This document shows, piece after piece, positions 17,432 through 25,159 of a DNA stretch of 64,000 nt. A program made the position numbers and the translations under genes. The stretch lies in assembly GCF_012952295.1 (NCBI RefSeq), contig NZ_JABBCH010000012.1:1-64000 (forward strand), read 5' to 3'. Origin of the DNA: Crystallibacter degradans (lineage in GTDB: Bacteria > Actinomycetota > Actinomycetes > Actinomycetales > Micrococcaceae). Each line of letters opens with the position of its first letter. Position 1 is the stretch's first letter. The notes below the pieces were generated by a model, which worked only from the letters and a program-made list of their open reading frames with translations, made no database searches and was not told the DNA's origin.

Positions 17432-18868
17432 CTAATCCTGCCGCTCCCCTGCAGCCAGCACCGGCGGCCGCCCGAATTCTCCGCGCGCCCGCTCAAACGC
17501 CGCCGCAGCCTGCAACACCAGCGCGTCGGCGTGCCGCGGACCGACAATCTGCAGCCCCACCGGTAGCCCTGAAGCGGTCAGACCGCACGGCACGCTGATG
17601 GCCGGCTGCTGGGTCATGTTGAACGGGTACGTGAACGGGGACCACTGGGCCCAGCGTTTGAGGCCTGATTCCGGCGGAACTTCGCAGCCGACGTCGAACG
17701 CTGGAATCGGCAGGGTCGGCGTGACCAGCAGGTCATACTGCTCGTGGAAAGCGCCCATCCGCTGGCCCAGCTTCGCCCGGACGGCGTTGGCATCCAGGTA
17801 CTGGTCAACGGTCACCGCGTGGCCCTGCCGGCAGACCTCCAGCAGCCCGGGATCCAGCTCGCCCCAGCGCGCCTCGTCGTAGGCGCGGATGACCTTGCCG
17901 GCCCCGGCAAACCACAGCACGTGGTACTCGTTGATCGGATCCTGGATGCCCGGATCCGCGGTCTCGACCTCCGCGCCCAGCGTGGCCAGCAGGTCCACGG
18001 CCCGAGCCACCAACTGTGCCACTTCCGGATCAACGTCAGCGAAACCCAAGTCCGGACTGAAGGCGATCCGCAGTCCCTTGATGCCGTCGTGCAGCCCTTC
18101 GGTGAAGGACTGCCGGGGCGGCGCCAGCGCGGACCAGTCCCGCGGATCGGAGGCGGCGAGCACATCCAGCAGCAGGGCGCTGTCCTGAACCGTCCTCGTC
18201 ATTGGCCCGGCGTGTGCCAGCGTGCCGTACGGGGTCGGCGGGTACAGCGGAATGGTGCCATAGGTCGGCTTCATGCCCACAATCCCGGAGAACGACGCCG
18301 GAATGCGTACCGAACCGCCGCCGTCGGTCCCCACCGACAGCGCGCCCATCCCCAGCGCAACCGCAGTGGCCGAACCCCCGGACGAGCCGCCGCAGGTCTT
18401 GGACGCATCCCACGGATTGCCGGTGTTCCCCGTCAGCGGGTTGTCCGTCACGCCCTTCCAGCCGAACTCCGGCGTGGTCGTCTTGCCGACGAACACCGCC
18501 CCGGCCGCGCGCATCGCGGCGACCACCGGGGCGTCCTCATTCCACTCCTGGTCCGGGCTGATCAGCCTGGAACCGCGCAGCGTCGGCCAGTCCTTGGTCA
18601 GCAGCAGATCCTTGATCGAGGTCGGCACGCCATCCAGCGGTCCGGCCGGCGTGCCCGCGGCCCAGCGCTCCTCCGAGTCCCGTGCCGCGGCCAGCGCCTC
18701 GTCCTCCGCCACCAGGCAGAACGCGTTGAATTCGGCGTTGTGCGCTTCGATGCGCGCCAGGCTCGCCTCGGTGGCCTCGACCGGCGAAATTTCCTTGGCC
18801 TTGTACCCCTGAAGGAGTTCCGCCGCGGAGAAGTCGGCGAGCGCCGTCGTCGTTGTTTCGGTGGCCAT
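17432..18868 (-). CDS. Amidase-signature-family amidase
   Basis: This 478-aa enzyme carries the Ser-cisSer-Lys triad of the amidase signature family: Lys86 (SIKDLL), Ser162 (CGGSSGGS) and nucleophile Ser186 (GTDGGGSVRIPAS). The usual GTDTGGS is GTDGGGS here, a mild variation. It hydrolyses a C-N bond of an amide; the natural substrate is unknown. It is the last gene of the minus-strand run with two racemase-like genes, five bp after the preceding stop, so an amide or carbamoylated acid related to their substrate is likely. Confidence 0.9.
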   Translation of the reverse strand: MATETTTTALADFSAAELLQGYKAKEISPVEATEASLARIEAHNAEFNAFCLVAEDEALAAARDSEERWAAGTPAGPLDGVPTSIKDLLLTKDWPTLRGSRLISPDQEWNEDAPVVAAMRAAGAVFVGKTTTPEFGWKGVTDNPLTGNTGNPWDASKTCGGSSGGSATAVALGMGALSVGTDGGGSVRIPASFSGIVGMKPTYGTIPLYPPTPYGTLAHAGPMTRTVQDSALLLDVLAASDPRDWSALAPPRQSFTEGLHDGIKGLRIAFSPDLGFADVDPEVAQLVARAVDLLATLGAEVETADPGIQDPINEYHVLWFAGAGKVIRAYDEARWGELDPGLLEVCRQGHAVTVDQYLDANAVRAKLGQRMGAFHEQYDLLVTPTLPIPAFDVGCEVPPESGLKRWAQWSPFTYPFNMTQQPAISVPCGLTASGLPVGLQIVGPRHADALVLQAAAAFERARGEFGRPPVLAAGERQD

Positions 18869-18873
18869 GGTGA

Positions 18874-19635
18874 TCAGCTTCCTGCCGGAATTCGGATAGC
18901 TTCAGTGGAGCGGAACAAGCTTCCCAGGCCGCTGAAGTTCCGCAGCAGGCCGGCGATGCGCAGCCCCTCCCAGACGGTGACCTGGTTGGCCGTGAGCACG
19001 GGCTTGCCGACGGCGTCCTCGAGTTCGTCGAGCCAGGCCAGCGAGTGCATGGCGGTATCCGGGATCAGGACCGCCTCCGCTTCTGGGCGGTCCGCGGCCG
19101 CGGCCATGCGGGCAATGTCGTCCAAGCCCATCAGACCCACCTCCCCCGCCGTCGCTATCCCGCTGCTGCCCAGATGAACGACGTCGATGCTTGCGTCCGC
19201 GAGGAAGCGCCGGAAGTGCCGGGCCAGGTCTTCGGGGTAGCTGGCGGCAATGGCCACGCTGGATAGCCCGAGGTGCTTGACCGCGTGCGCAAAGGCCAGC
19301 GAGGTCGAAGATGCCGGCAGGCCCAAGTCGTCGCCGATCCGCCGGGCCTGCTCCTGCGCCCCTCTCCAGCCATACACAAAGGAGCCCGAGGTGCACGCCC
19401 ACATCACCGCATCGGGCTGGTAGGCGGCGACCCGACGTGCGCCCTCGAGCAGATTTGCCGAACTGCCCACGCTCAGGAGGGTGTCCACCGTATGGAGCAC
19501 GTCGCCGCCGGCCGTCGTGACCACCGGCAACCGAAGCTGTCCGGCAAGGCGTTGTTCCAGACGGGGGAAGTCATCCTCGGCCCCGACTCCGGGGTAGAGC
19601 AGTCCTATGGTGGGCACTCGGTTCATGTTCTGCAC
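18874..19635 (-). CDS. Asp/Glu racemase / maleate isomerase-like protein lacking the second Cys
   Basis: This 253-aa member of the Asp/Glu/hydantoin racemase - maleate isomerase - arylmalonate decarboxylase superfamily has first-lobe Cys81 (WACTSGSF). The equivalent second-lobe segment reads LIPDTAMHSL, with Asp193 where the partner protein has Cys200. A two-base mechanism needs both thiols; one-Cys decarboxylases usually keep the second. Either this protein catalyses a different step or it acts with the paralogue next door. It lies 21 nt after the upstream paralogue. Confidence 0.8.
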   Translation of the reverse strand: MQNMNRVPTIGLLYPGVGAEDDFPRLEQRLAGQLRLPVVTTAGGDVLHTVDTLLSVGSSANLLEGARRVAAYQPDAVMWACTSGSFVYGWRGAQEQARRIGDDLGLPASSTSLAFAHAVKHLGLSSVAIAASYPEDLARHFRRFLADASIDVVHLGSSGIATAGEVGLMGLDDIARMAAAADRPEAEAVLIPDTAMHSLAWLDELEDAVGKPVLTANQVTVWEGLRIAGLLRNFSGLGSLFRSTEAIRIPAGS

Positions 19636-19656
19636 CTGCTTTCTTTCATTCGATTT

Positions 19657-20421
19657 CTACCGTTCCGTCGGGTGGACGGCCAGGAGCCGCTGGCCCGGCC
19701 CCACCGGCGCCAAACCAAGATGGTGGAGGGCGGCCCACATGACAGCCTGGTTGGCCGTGATGATGGGCTTGCCGAGCAGGCGCTCCAGCGGCTCGATCAA
19801 GTGGTAGGTCGGCAGATTGGTGCAAGCCACCACGATCGCCTCAGCCTCCGGCCGGTCCGCGGAAACAATCAGTTCCGCGGTGTAGGAGTAGGGCACCTTC
19901 CAGATCTCGCCCGACAGTCCGAGCATCGAGACGTGCCGGACATCTATCCCGCCCTCATTCAGGAACTTCACGAAGCGTTCGGTGACGGGTGCTGTGTAAG
20001 GGGTGGCGACGGCGATGCTGTGCAGATCGAGTGCTGCCAGGGCCTCGAGGATGGCGCCGGAAACGGTGAGGACATTCGGCACGCCGTAGCCCTGCACGGC
20101 GGAGACGAATTCCCGTTCACCCTGGATGCCGTGAATAAAGCTGCCGGAGGTGCAGGCGTAGATATAACAATCCGGTGATACAGCGCTGATCCGCCAGGCC
20201 GTATCGGCCACGATGTCCGGCCGGCTCACAAGCTCGGCCTGTTCGACGCCGACCAGGACAGGCTCGAAGGGCGAGCGGGCGAAATAGAGGTCGGCGCGTC
20301 CTTCGGCCCAGCGCGCCATCTCGTGATCCAACGCCATGTCATACGGGGCGACAACGCCGATTTTGTTCAGCACCAGCGGGCCTGACGGGATGACGCTTGC
20401 ATAGTTCGCAATAGAAGTCAT
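19657..20421 (-). CDS. Asp/Glu racemase / maleate isomerase-like protein with both catalytic Cys
   Basis: GGAGGG precedes the ATG at 20421, giving 254 aa; the upstream ATG at 20463 would overlap the operator. Both lobes keep catalytic thiols: Cys90 (YACTSGSF) and Cys200 (VACTNLPTYHLIEPLE). This fits a maleate cis-trans isomerase or a two-base racemase. It is the first gene of the racemase-racemase-amidase transcript. A GntR-type dyad lies 30 bp upstream. The paralogue at 18874-19635 is of similar length but lacks the second thiol. Confidence 0.85.
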   Translation of the reverse strand: MTSIANYASVIPSGPLVLNKIGVVAPYDMALDHEMARWAEGRADLYFARSPFEPVLVGVEQAELVSRPDIVADTAWRISAVSPDCYIYACTSGSFIHGIQGEREFVSAVQGYGVPNVLTVSGAILEALAALDLHSIAVATPYTAPVTERFVKFLNEGGIDVRHVSMLGLSGEIWKVPYSYTAELIVSADRPEAEAIVVACTNLPTYHLIEPLERLLGKPIITANQAVMWAALHHLGLAPVGPGQRLLAVHPTER

Positions 20422-20451
20422 TCCGCCCTCCGAACGCTCCCAGTAATGGTT

Positions 20452-20465
20452 GATTGTTGACAATC
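20452..20465. promoter_or_regulatory. GntR operator copy 3, between the divergent racemase and DUF3830 genes
   Basis: GATTGTTGACAATC is identical to 16440-16453. It sits 30 bp upstream of the minus-strand racemase start and 115 bp upstream of the plus-strand DUF3830 start, placed to control the minus-strand operon and possibly both directions. It includes TTGACA, a possible -35 box on the plus strand (20457-20462). Confidence 0.75.
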
Positions 20466-20579
20466 GTAGGGCATGATCGGTTACGCTCGCATTAAGAATT
20501 CGAGGAAATTTTTGTGTATTTTTTCTGCCGCCGTTATCTGGGTGTTATCGGGGTCAGGAAAGCGAACAAGGAGGATCAG

Positions 20580-21089
20580 GTGGAGCGGTTTATCAAGGTT
20601 TCGCTGGAGCAGCGGCAGGTCTCCTGCATTGCCAGGCTGCTTGACGACGAGGCTCCGCGGACGGCAGCGGCGGTCTGGAATGCGCTGCCACAATCCGGCC
20701 AGGTCTTCCACGGCAAGTATGCGCGCAACGAGATCTACAACCTGCTGCCGGCGTTCGCACCGCAGGAGCCCGGGCCGGAAAATACCACCATCACCCCGAT
20801 CCCCGGCGACCTGTGTTATTTCACCTTCAACGCGGACATCCTCCACACCCCCGCGTACGGCTACAAGGACGACGACCGGGTCCAGACACCGGAAGCGATC
20901 ATCGACCTGGCGTTGTTCTACGGCCGCAACAACCTGCTGATCAACGGCGACCAGGGATGGGTACCGGGAAACGTCTTCGGGACCGTAGTCGAAGGACTCG
21001 AAGAAATGGCCGCTGCCTGCCAGAGCATCTGGATGGACGGAGCGCGCGGAGAGGCCTTGACTTTCTCGCGCCACGAGCCCGCCGGCTGA
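20580..21089 (+). CDS. DUF3830 family protein
   Basis: A perfect AAGGAGG lies five bases before the GTG at 20580, giving 169 aa. The sequence matches DUF3830 along its length: CIARLLDDEAPRTAAAVWNA, KYARNEIYNLLPAF, ITPIPGDLCYFTF, LALFYGRNNLLIN and VEGLEEMAAAC. This family is thought to have a cyclophilin-like fold and has no confirmed reaction. It is divergent from the racemase-racemase-amidase operon across the GntR operator, so it probably serves the same small-acid or amide pathway. Confidence 0.85.
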   Translation: MERFIKVSLEQRQVSCIARLLDDEAPRTAAAVWNALPQSGQVFHGKYARNEIYNLLPAFAPQEPGPENTTITPIPGDLCYFTFNADILHTPAYGYKDDDRVQTPEAIIDLALFYGRNNLLINGDQGWVPGNVFGTVVEGLEEMAAACQSIWMDGARGEALTFSRHEPAG

Positions 21090-21443
21090 GGCTAGAACGG
21101 GCCCCCAACCTGAGGGAGTGCCCGGCCACGTCCTGAGCGGCCTAACGGCTGAAGTAAATACCCAATTTGGGGGTTGTTGGCACGTTATCGCAGGCCTACT
21201 GTTACAGACACACCGCAGAAGCACGGTGTAGGGGCAAGCTCTTTGGCGAGGGCTTCACCAGTTGCAGCAAACTGGAACTGTACGATAACGAGCCGGTCCG
21301 GGTGATGCCGCGATCGGTCTTCGCACAACATGAACGGCACGCGAGGATGCGCGGCCGGGGGGCCTGTGCCGTTTTTAGGGAAACGAGGCGAACGCCCGAG
21401 GGGTTCGCTGTGCCCGGCAAAATCCAGGAAGTAAAAAGTCATC
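21090..21443. other. Intergenic region of ~350 bp upstream of the Asp/Arg-rich secreted protein
   Basis: No gene with family support is seen on either strand. ORFs crossing it are low-complexity shadows. The GGAAGT just before 21444 is the probable ribosome site of the next gene, so a long leader or distant promoter is possible. Confidence 0.5.
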
Positions 21444-21989
21444 ATGAAAAAGTCATCAATAACGTGGTGCCTGTTTACCTTGATTACAGGTACGTTGCTT
21501 GGACTCCTTGCAGGACTGGGAATTGCAGCACCAGCCAGCGCAGACTCTGGATCCGCTACCGTTGCGGATGGGCCGCACGACGACGACGACGACAATCGGC
21601 GTGACTGGGACGACCGGCGTGACAACGACGACCGGAAAGACCGGTGGGACGACCGCCACGACGACGACGACCGGAGAGACAACCGCCGGCATCACGGCGA
21701 CAATGACGATGCTGAACTGGCAATTGAGAGAGATGGTAGACGAGCCGTCGAAGTCAGCGGCGAAGAATATGAAGGCGACCAGCGGGTAACCGTCTACCTT
21801 GTCCGCAATGGACATGTCGTTGAGAGGGAGCGTGTGTGGCTGGACGATGACGAGGAAGACTTCACCGTCGATTTCCGCGATCTGCGTTGCGGCCGCTACG
21901 TGGCCTACACCAAGAGCCATGAGGAAGGCTGGGTTCGTAGCGACGACTCGGTCCGCATTTGTAACCGTGATCACGACCGCAAGCACTGA
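21444..21989 (+). CDS. Secreted Asp/Arg-rich low-complexity protein
   Basis: This 181-aa protein starts with a Sec signal peptide (MKKSSITWCLFTLITGTLLG, likely cut after APASA near residue 33). Residues ~45-88 are a run of Asp with alternating Arg, His and Asn (repeated DDRRD and DDDD units), highly charged and likely disordered. A C-terminal ~85-residue region (VEVSGEEYEGDQRVTVYLVR, ending DLRCGRYVAYTK and two Cys) looks folded. Metal or mineral binding at the surface is a guess from charge alone. I do not recognise a family. Confidence 0.75.
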   Translation: MKKSSITWCLFTLITGTLLGLLAGLGIAAPASADSGSATVADGPHDDDDDNRRDWDDRRDNDDRKDRWDDRHDDDDRRDNRRHHGDNDDAELAIERDGRRAVEVSGEEYEGDQRVTVYLVRNGHVVERERVWLDDDEEDFTVDFRDLRCGRYVAYTKSHEEGWVRSDDSVRICNRDHDRKH

Positions 21990-22023
21990 TTAGGATCAAC
22001 ACAAGCACGGCGTCAGGCTGTGT

Positions 22024-22056
22024 CAGGAGGACTGGGGCACCGTCCCGGTCCTCCTG
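22024..22056. terminator. Stem-loop downstream of the Asp/Arg-rich gene
   Basis: CAGGAGGAC (22024-22032) pairs with GTCCTCCTG (22048-22056). It begins 35 nt after the stop at 21989. There is no T-run, so it may be a weak or factor-assisted terminator. Confidence 0.5.
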
Positions 22057-22084
22057 CTTGCACTCCGCTAACCACTGACATAAC

Positions 22085-22120
22085 CGGACCCCGGCAGCTG
22101 GGGCGAGCTGCCGGGGTCCG
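22085..22120. terminator. 15-bp perfect hairpin between convergent genes
   Basis: CGGACCCCGGCAGCT (22085-22099) and AGCTGCCGGGGTCCG (22106-22120) form a perfect 15-bp stem with a six-base GGGGCG loop. It lies between the Asp/Arg-rich gene and the convergent RNase Z gene, so a bidirectional terminator is likely, although no T-run follows on the plus strand. Confidence 0.6.
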
Positions 22121-22185
22121 GGGCCTCCGACCTTCTGAGGTCTCTGGCCACTAGTTACTTTGGTACACGAGTCTTGGAAAAACCT

Positions 22186-23079
22186 CTAAACAGAGTGCCG
22201 CCGCCGCTTGGGGAAGGCTATCCGGTCGAAGTCATTCGCGGCCTGGACAACTGCTCCGCCTGCCTGCGCCCGTGCCTGTTCTGCGAGTGGACCAACGTCG
22301 ACATAGCGCGATGAGAAGTGGGTCAGCACCAGCAGTCCAACCCCGCCGCCGGCCGCCAAGGCACCTGCTTGTCCTGCGCTGAGGTGGCGGTACTGGGCGG
22401 CCAGTTTGGCGTCGTCGTCGTCAAACGTGCACTCGGCCACCAGCATGTCCGCGCCGTCCGCCAGTTCCTCGGCACCCGCACAAGGAGCAGTGTCCATCAC
22501 GAACGCGAAGCGCTGGCCAGGCCGAGCGACACTCACATCCTCTAGGCTCACGCCGCGCAGCTTCCCCTCGCGCTGGAGACGTCCGACGTCTGGCCCTGAA
22601 ATTCCGGCAGTTGCGAGTCTCTCCGGCAGGAGGGTCCGGCCATCAGGCTCGACAAGCCGGTAGCCGTAGGTTTCGATGCGATGATGCAACGGCCGCACCT
22701 CGAGTCCCGCCGCGATCGGCCCGGCCTCCGCATGCGGATGCAGTCGCAGATCGATGCCCGGGGACGAAACGGACACCAGCGCTTTGACAACTTCCTCGCC
22801 GGAGGCCGGATAGTGCAGGTGCACGGTGTGGGCGACGCCGTCCAGCGCCATGCGCGATAGCACGCCGGGCAGGCCGTAGCAGTGGTCGCCGTGGACGTGA
22901 GTCAGGCAGATACGCGTGATCTGCCCGGCTGAAACGCCTGCATGAATCATCTGCCGCTGCGTACCCTCCCCCGGATCGAAGAGCAGCCCCTCGCCGTCCC
23001 AACGCAGCAGGTACCCGTTATGGTTGCGGGTCCGTGTGGGAACCTGCGAGCCAGTGCCGAGGACAACGAATTCACGCAT
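22186..23079 (-). CDS. rnz: Ribonuclease Z (tRNase Z, metallo-beta-lactamase fold)
   Basis: The family start MREFVVLGTGSQVPTRTRNH places the ATG at 23079, giving 297 aa, the short bacterial form. The zinc-binding HVHGDH motif is at residues 61-66, preceded by LLFDPGEGTQRQM. Further ligands are in HHRIETYGYR, FVMDTAPC and LTHFSSRY. The enzyme trims the 3' ends of tRNA precursors lacking an encoded CCA, like the tRNA-Ala at 28071-28143. No clear ribosome site precedes the ATG, so the transcript may be short-leadered. Confidence 0.92.
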   Translation of the reverse strand: MREFVVLGTGSQVPTRTRNHNGYLLRWDGEGLLFDPGEGTQRQMIHAGVSAGQITRICLTHVHGDHCYGLPGVLSRMALDGVAHTVHLHYPASGEEVVKALVSVSSPGIDLRLHPHAEAGPIAAGLEVRPLHHRIETYGYRLVEPDGRTLLPERLATAGISGPDVGRLQREGKLRGVSLEDVSVARPGQRFAFVMDTAPCAGAEELADGADMLVAECTFDDDDAKLAAQYRHLSAGQAGALAAGGGVGLLVLTHFSSRYVDVGPLAEQARAQAGGAVVQAANDFDRIAFPKRRRHSV

Positions 23080-23122
23080 TGGAACAGAGTGTGCCACGTA
23101 TCGGTGAGCGCAGAAACGGGAA

Positions 23123-23590
23123 CTACTGTGCGAGACGGTTGCGGACGATCTCGCTGACAGCCTTGCCGTCAAAGCGGCCGGCGACCTTGGCAGTGACCGG
23201 CTTCATGACCACGCCCATCTGCCGCATCGAGAGCTCGGCGCCGTCGGCCTTGAGTCCGTCTATGACCTCGTCCACGATGGCCTCCACATCCGTTGCCGTG
23301 AGCGGCTCCGGCAGGTAGGCCTCGATGATCTCCGCTTCGGCAATCTCGGCGGCTGCCCGGCTGTCCTGACCCGCCTCGGTGTAGGTATTCGCGGTGTCGC
23401 GTCGTTTCGCTGCTTCCTTCTGCAGGAGTGCAGTCACCTGGGCATCGTCCAGTTCCATGGGAGTCTTGCCCGATTTCTCGCGCGTGGCGATTTCCCCCAG
23501 GACGTTGCGCACGGTCGTCAAGGCAACCTTGTTGCCTGCCTTCATATGTACGACGACGTCAGCCTGGAGCTGTTCTTTGAGCGTGGTCAT
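23123..23590 (-). CDS. GatB/YqeY domain protein
   Basis: GAGGAACACT precedes the ATG at 23590, giving 155 aa. The sequence MTTLKEQLQADVVVHMKAGN, then LQKEAAKRRDTANTYTEAG, then RQMGVVMKPVTAKVAGRFDG matches YqeY along its length. The domain resembles the tail of the GatB amidotransferase subunit and is presumed to bind tRNA; its cellular role is unclear. It lies 43 nt upstream of RNase Z on the same strand, a tRNA-related pairing. A broken second copy is at 27559-27935. Confidence 0.92.
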   Translation of the reverse strand: MTTLKEQLQADVVVHMKAGNKVALTTVRNVLGEIATREKSGKTPMELDDAQVTALLQKEAAKRRDTANTYTEAGQDSRAAAEIAEAEIIEAYLPEPLTATDVEAIVDEVIDGLKADGAELSMRQMGVVMKPVTAKVAGRFDGKAVSEIVRNRLAQ

Positions 23591-23716
23591 AGTGTTCCTC
23601 GTTTCGATAGCCGAACATATCCTGTCTGCCTCCACAATAGGTCGTACTGGCGTCGAAGAACTTCCGGTCGGTAGTCCGGACTGCTGCCTGCGACAGTGCC
23701 CAAAGTGCTGCCGCGC

Positions 23717-23754
23717 GAAGAAGCCCCGGCCGACTGCGACCGGGGCTTCTTCTT
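23717..23754 (+). terminator. Strong stem-loop with short T-rich tail
   Basis: GAAGAAGCCCCGG (23717-23729) pairs with CCGGGGCTTCTTC (23740-23752), followed by TTACTACT. The 13-bp stem sits between the yqeY start and the minus-strand 27-aa gene. It can end transcripts of the small gene in the minus direction, though the T-rich side favours the plus direction. Confidence 0.6.
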
Positions 23755-23773
23755 ACTACTCGGAGGAGATGTC

Positions 23774-23857
23774 CTAGATCGCCGAAACGATCCAGATGAT
23801 CAAGGCAATAGCTGCCAGGACGCCTACGATGGTCCAAATAAGGTTGCTTCCACGCAT
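23774..23857 (-). CDS. 27-aa single-span membrane miniprotein
   Basis: The translation is MRGSNLIWTIVGVLAAIALI followed by IWIVSAI, a charged tip and one membrane span. GGAGGAAGCAAC directly precedes the ATG, an excellent ribosome site, and a stem-loop lies just downstream. These two signals argue for a real gene despite the length. I do not assign a function; such peptides often attach to or modulate a membrane complex. Confidence 0.7.
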   Translation of the reverse strand: MRGSNLIWTIVGVLAAIALIIWIVSAI

Positions 23858-24115
23858 GTTGCTTCCTCCATTTCTCTTTGTAGTCCCCATTATTTGCACA
23901 GAAGAAACGTTTTAGGGGGAGAACACCAAAATCCGCTGGGTGGCTTGCATCACGACGATCGGCGATCCGGCGCCGCTTGCTCACCTGGATCAGCCTCTCC
24001 ATGGCCGCGCGTTTTGGTCTCACGGGCGGCGGTGGCATCGCGGAGGCTACTTGGCGCACGGGGAGTCCTGCCCGTCCGGTTGAACTTGTGACGAACTGCT
24101 CCTGGTCAACGCGGC

Positions 24116-24556
24116 CTAGAGGGATCCGGGATCCGGTTCCGGCAGAAGTCCCAGCTGCATCATGAAATCCAGCTGGTCCCAGTAGAAGTGGTGGGAAGTA
24201 ATCAGGCCGCCTTCGGCTCGGGCAACATCACAGCTTCTGAGCCTGAGCTGCCGACCAGTCGCCGGCACAGTCTCACCTGAGGGCGTGTGCATTTGGCCGG
24301 TGTGGGTCCCGATGAAATATCCCTCGTCGATTGCGACGCTTCCAGCCTCGTGCCTTTCAAGGGACTCGTAGACGGCGTCCGGAAACGCCTCTGTCAGCTG
24401 CGACATGTAGCGGCGGATGGCGTCACGTCCGCTGAGTTCGCCCTGGTCAGGTGTAACGGCCACCGCGTCCTCGGCGTAGCAAGCAGCCAACGCCGCCAAA
24501 TCCTTCGACGTCATGGCCGCGGTCATCCGGTCCATGATCTCCCGCACCTCATCCAT
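24116..24556 (-). CDS. SnoaL/NTF2-like protein
   Basis: GAGGAACTC precedes the ATG at 24556, giving 146 aa. The protein has the SnoaL-like pattern MTAAMTSKDLAALAACYAED, then VTPDQGELSGRDAIRRYM, and an acidic C-terminal barrel. Members are polyketide cyclases, isomerases or of unknown role, and no catalytic set is diagnostic here. It is an isolated gene. The longer upstream reading frame to 24667 has no ribosome site and is not preferred. Confidence 0.8.
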   Translation of the reverse strand: MDEVREIMDRMTAAMTSKDLAALAACYAEDAVAVTPDQGELSGRDAIRRYMSQLTEAFPDAVYESLERHEAGSVAIDEGYFIGTHTGQMHTPSGETVPATGRQLRLRSCDVARAEGGLITSHHFYWDQLDFMMQLGLLPEPDPGSL

Positions 24557-24727
24557 GAGTTCCTCGCTCCCGGCCCTACCGCATGCGCTCGGGCCACTTG
24601 CTGGCATGGTGCCTGCCCGCGGGCGCCCGTCCATTTCTAGTACACGCCCGGGATTAGGGTAGGTCAACGGGGCGCATCCTGGACGAAAGGGTTCTGTGCT
24701 CCCTCAGCGGCCGGTAGGATCGCGTCC

Positions 24728-25006
24728 ATGGAATACGTCGTGATGTACAGCCTTCGTGACGGCGTCGACCTCTCGCGCGTCATGGAGACGTTCCCCCGTC
24801 ACAAGACCTACTATGAGGCTTTCCGTGCCGACGGCGGCGGGCTCATTGCTCTCGGCCCGTTCCAGACCGCCGATCCTGCCGGCGCCTCGATGGGAATCTT
24901 CACGTCGCGCGAGGACGCTGAACGTTTCTTCGCCGATGATCCGTTCGTCACCGAAGGTCTTGCAGAACCGCGAATCCTCGAGTGGGACGTTGAACGCTTC
25001 GAATAG
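24728..25006 (+). CDS. YciI-like (YCII domain) protein
   Basis: This 92-aa protein, MEYVVMYSLRDGVD, then PRHKTYYEAFRADGGGLIAL and FTSREDAERFFADDPFV, fits the YCII family, a ferredoxin-like fold with a conserved His-Asp pair; here His25 (PRHKTYY) and Asp75 (ADDPFV). Family members may act on small ketones or be regulatory. It is divergent from the SnoaL gene at 24556, with ~170 bp between them. Confidence 0.85.
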   Translation: MEYVVMYSLRDGVDLSRVMETFPRHKTYYEAFRADGGGLIALGPFQTADPAGASMGIFTSREDAERFFADDPFVTEGLAEPRILEWDVERFE

Positions 25007-25159
25007 GCGGCACGTCCTGACCGACACCTGCTGTCTCAGCCTCCTCCAGAACAGGATTGAGCCCTAGCGGCGGCCAGACCTGGCGGGCAAGGTCCTCTTC
25101 TCCGGGCCGGTTCGGAGCCTACCGCTCCACATACGACGCCGCTATGGGAGGATTTCCCC

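Noticed and set aside
21456-21986. 176-aa Val-rich minus-strand frame
   Set aside because: Antisense of the Asp/Arg codon runs yields Val/Pro runs; the plus strand has a signal peptide and ribosome site.
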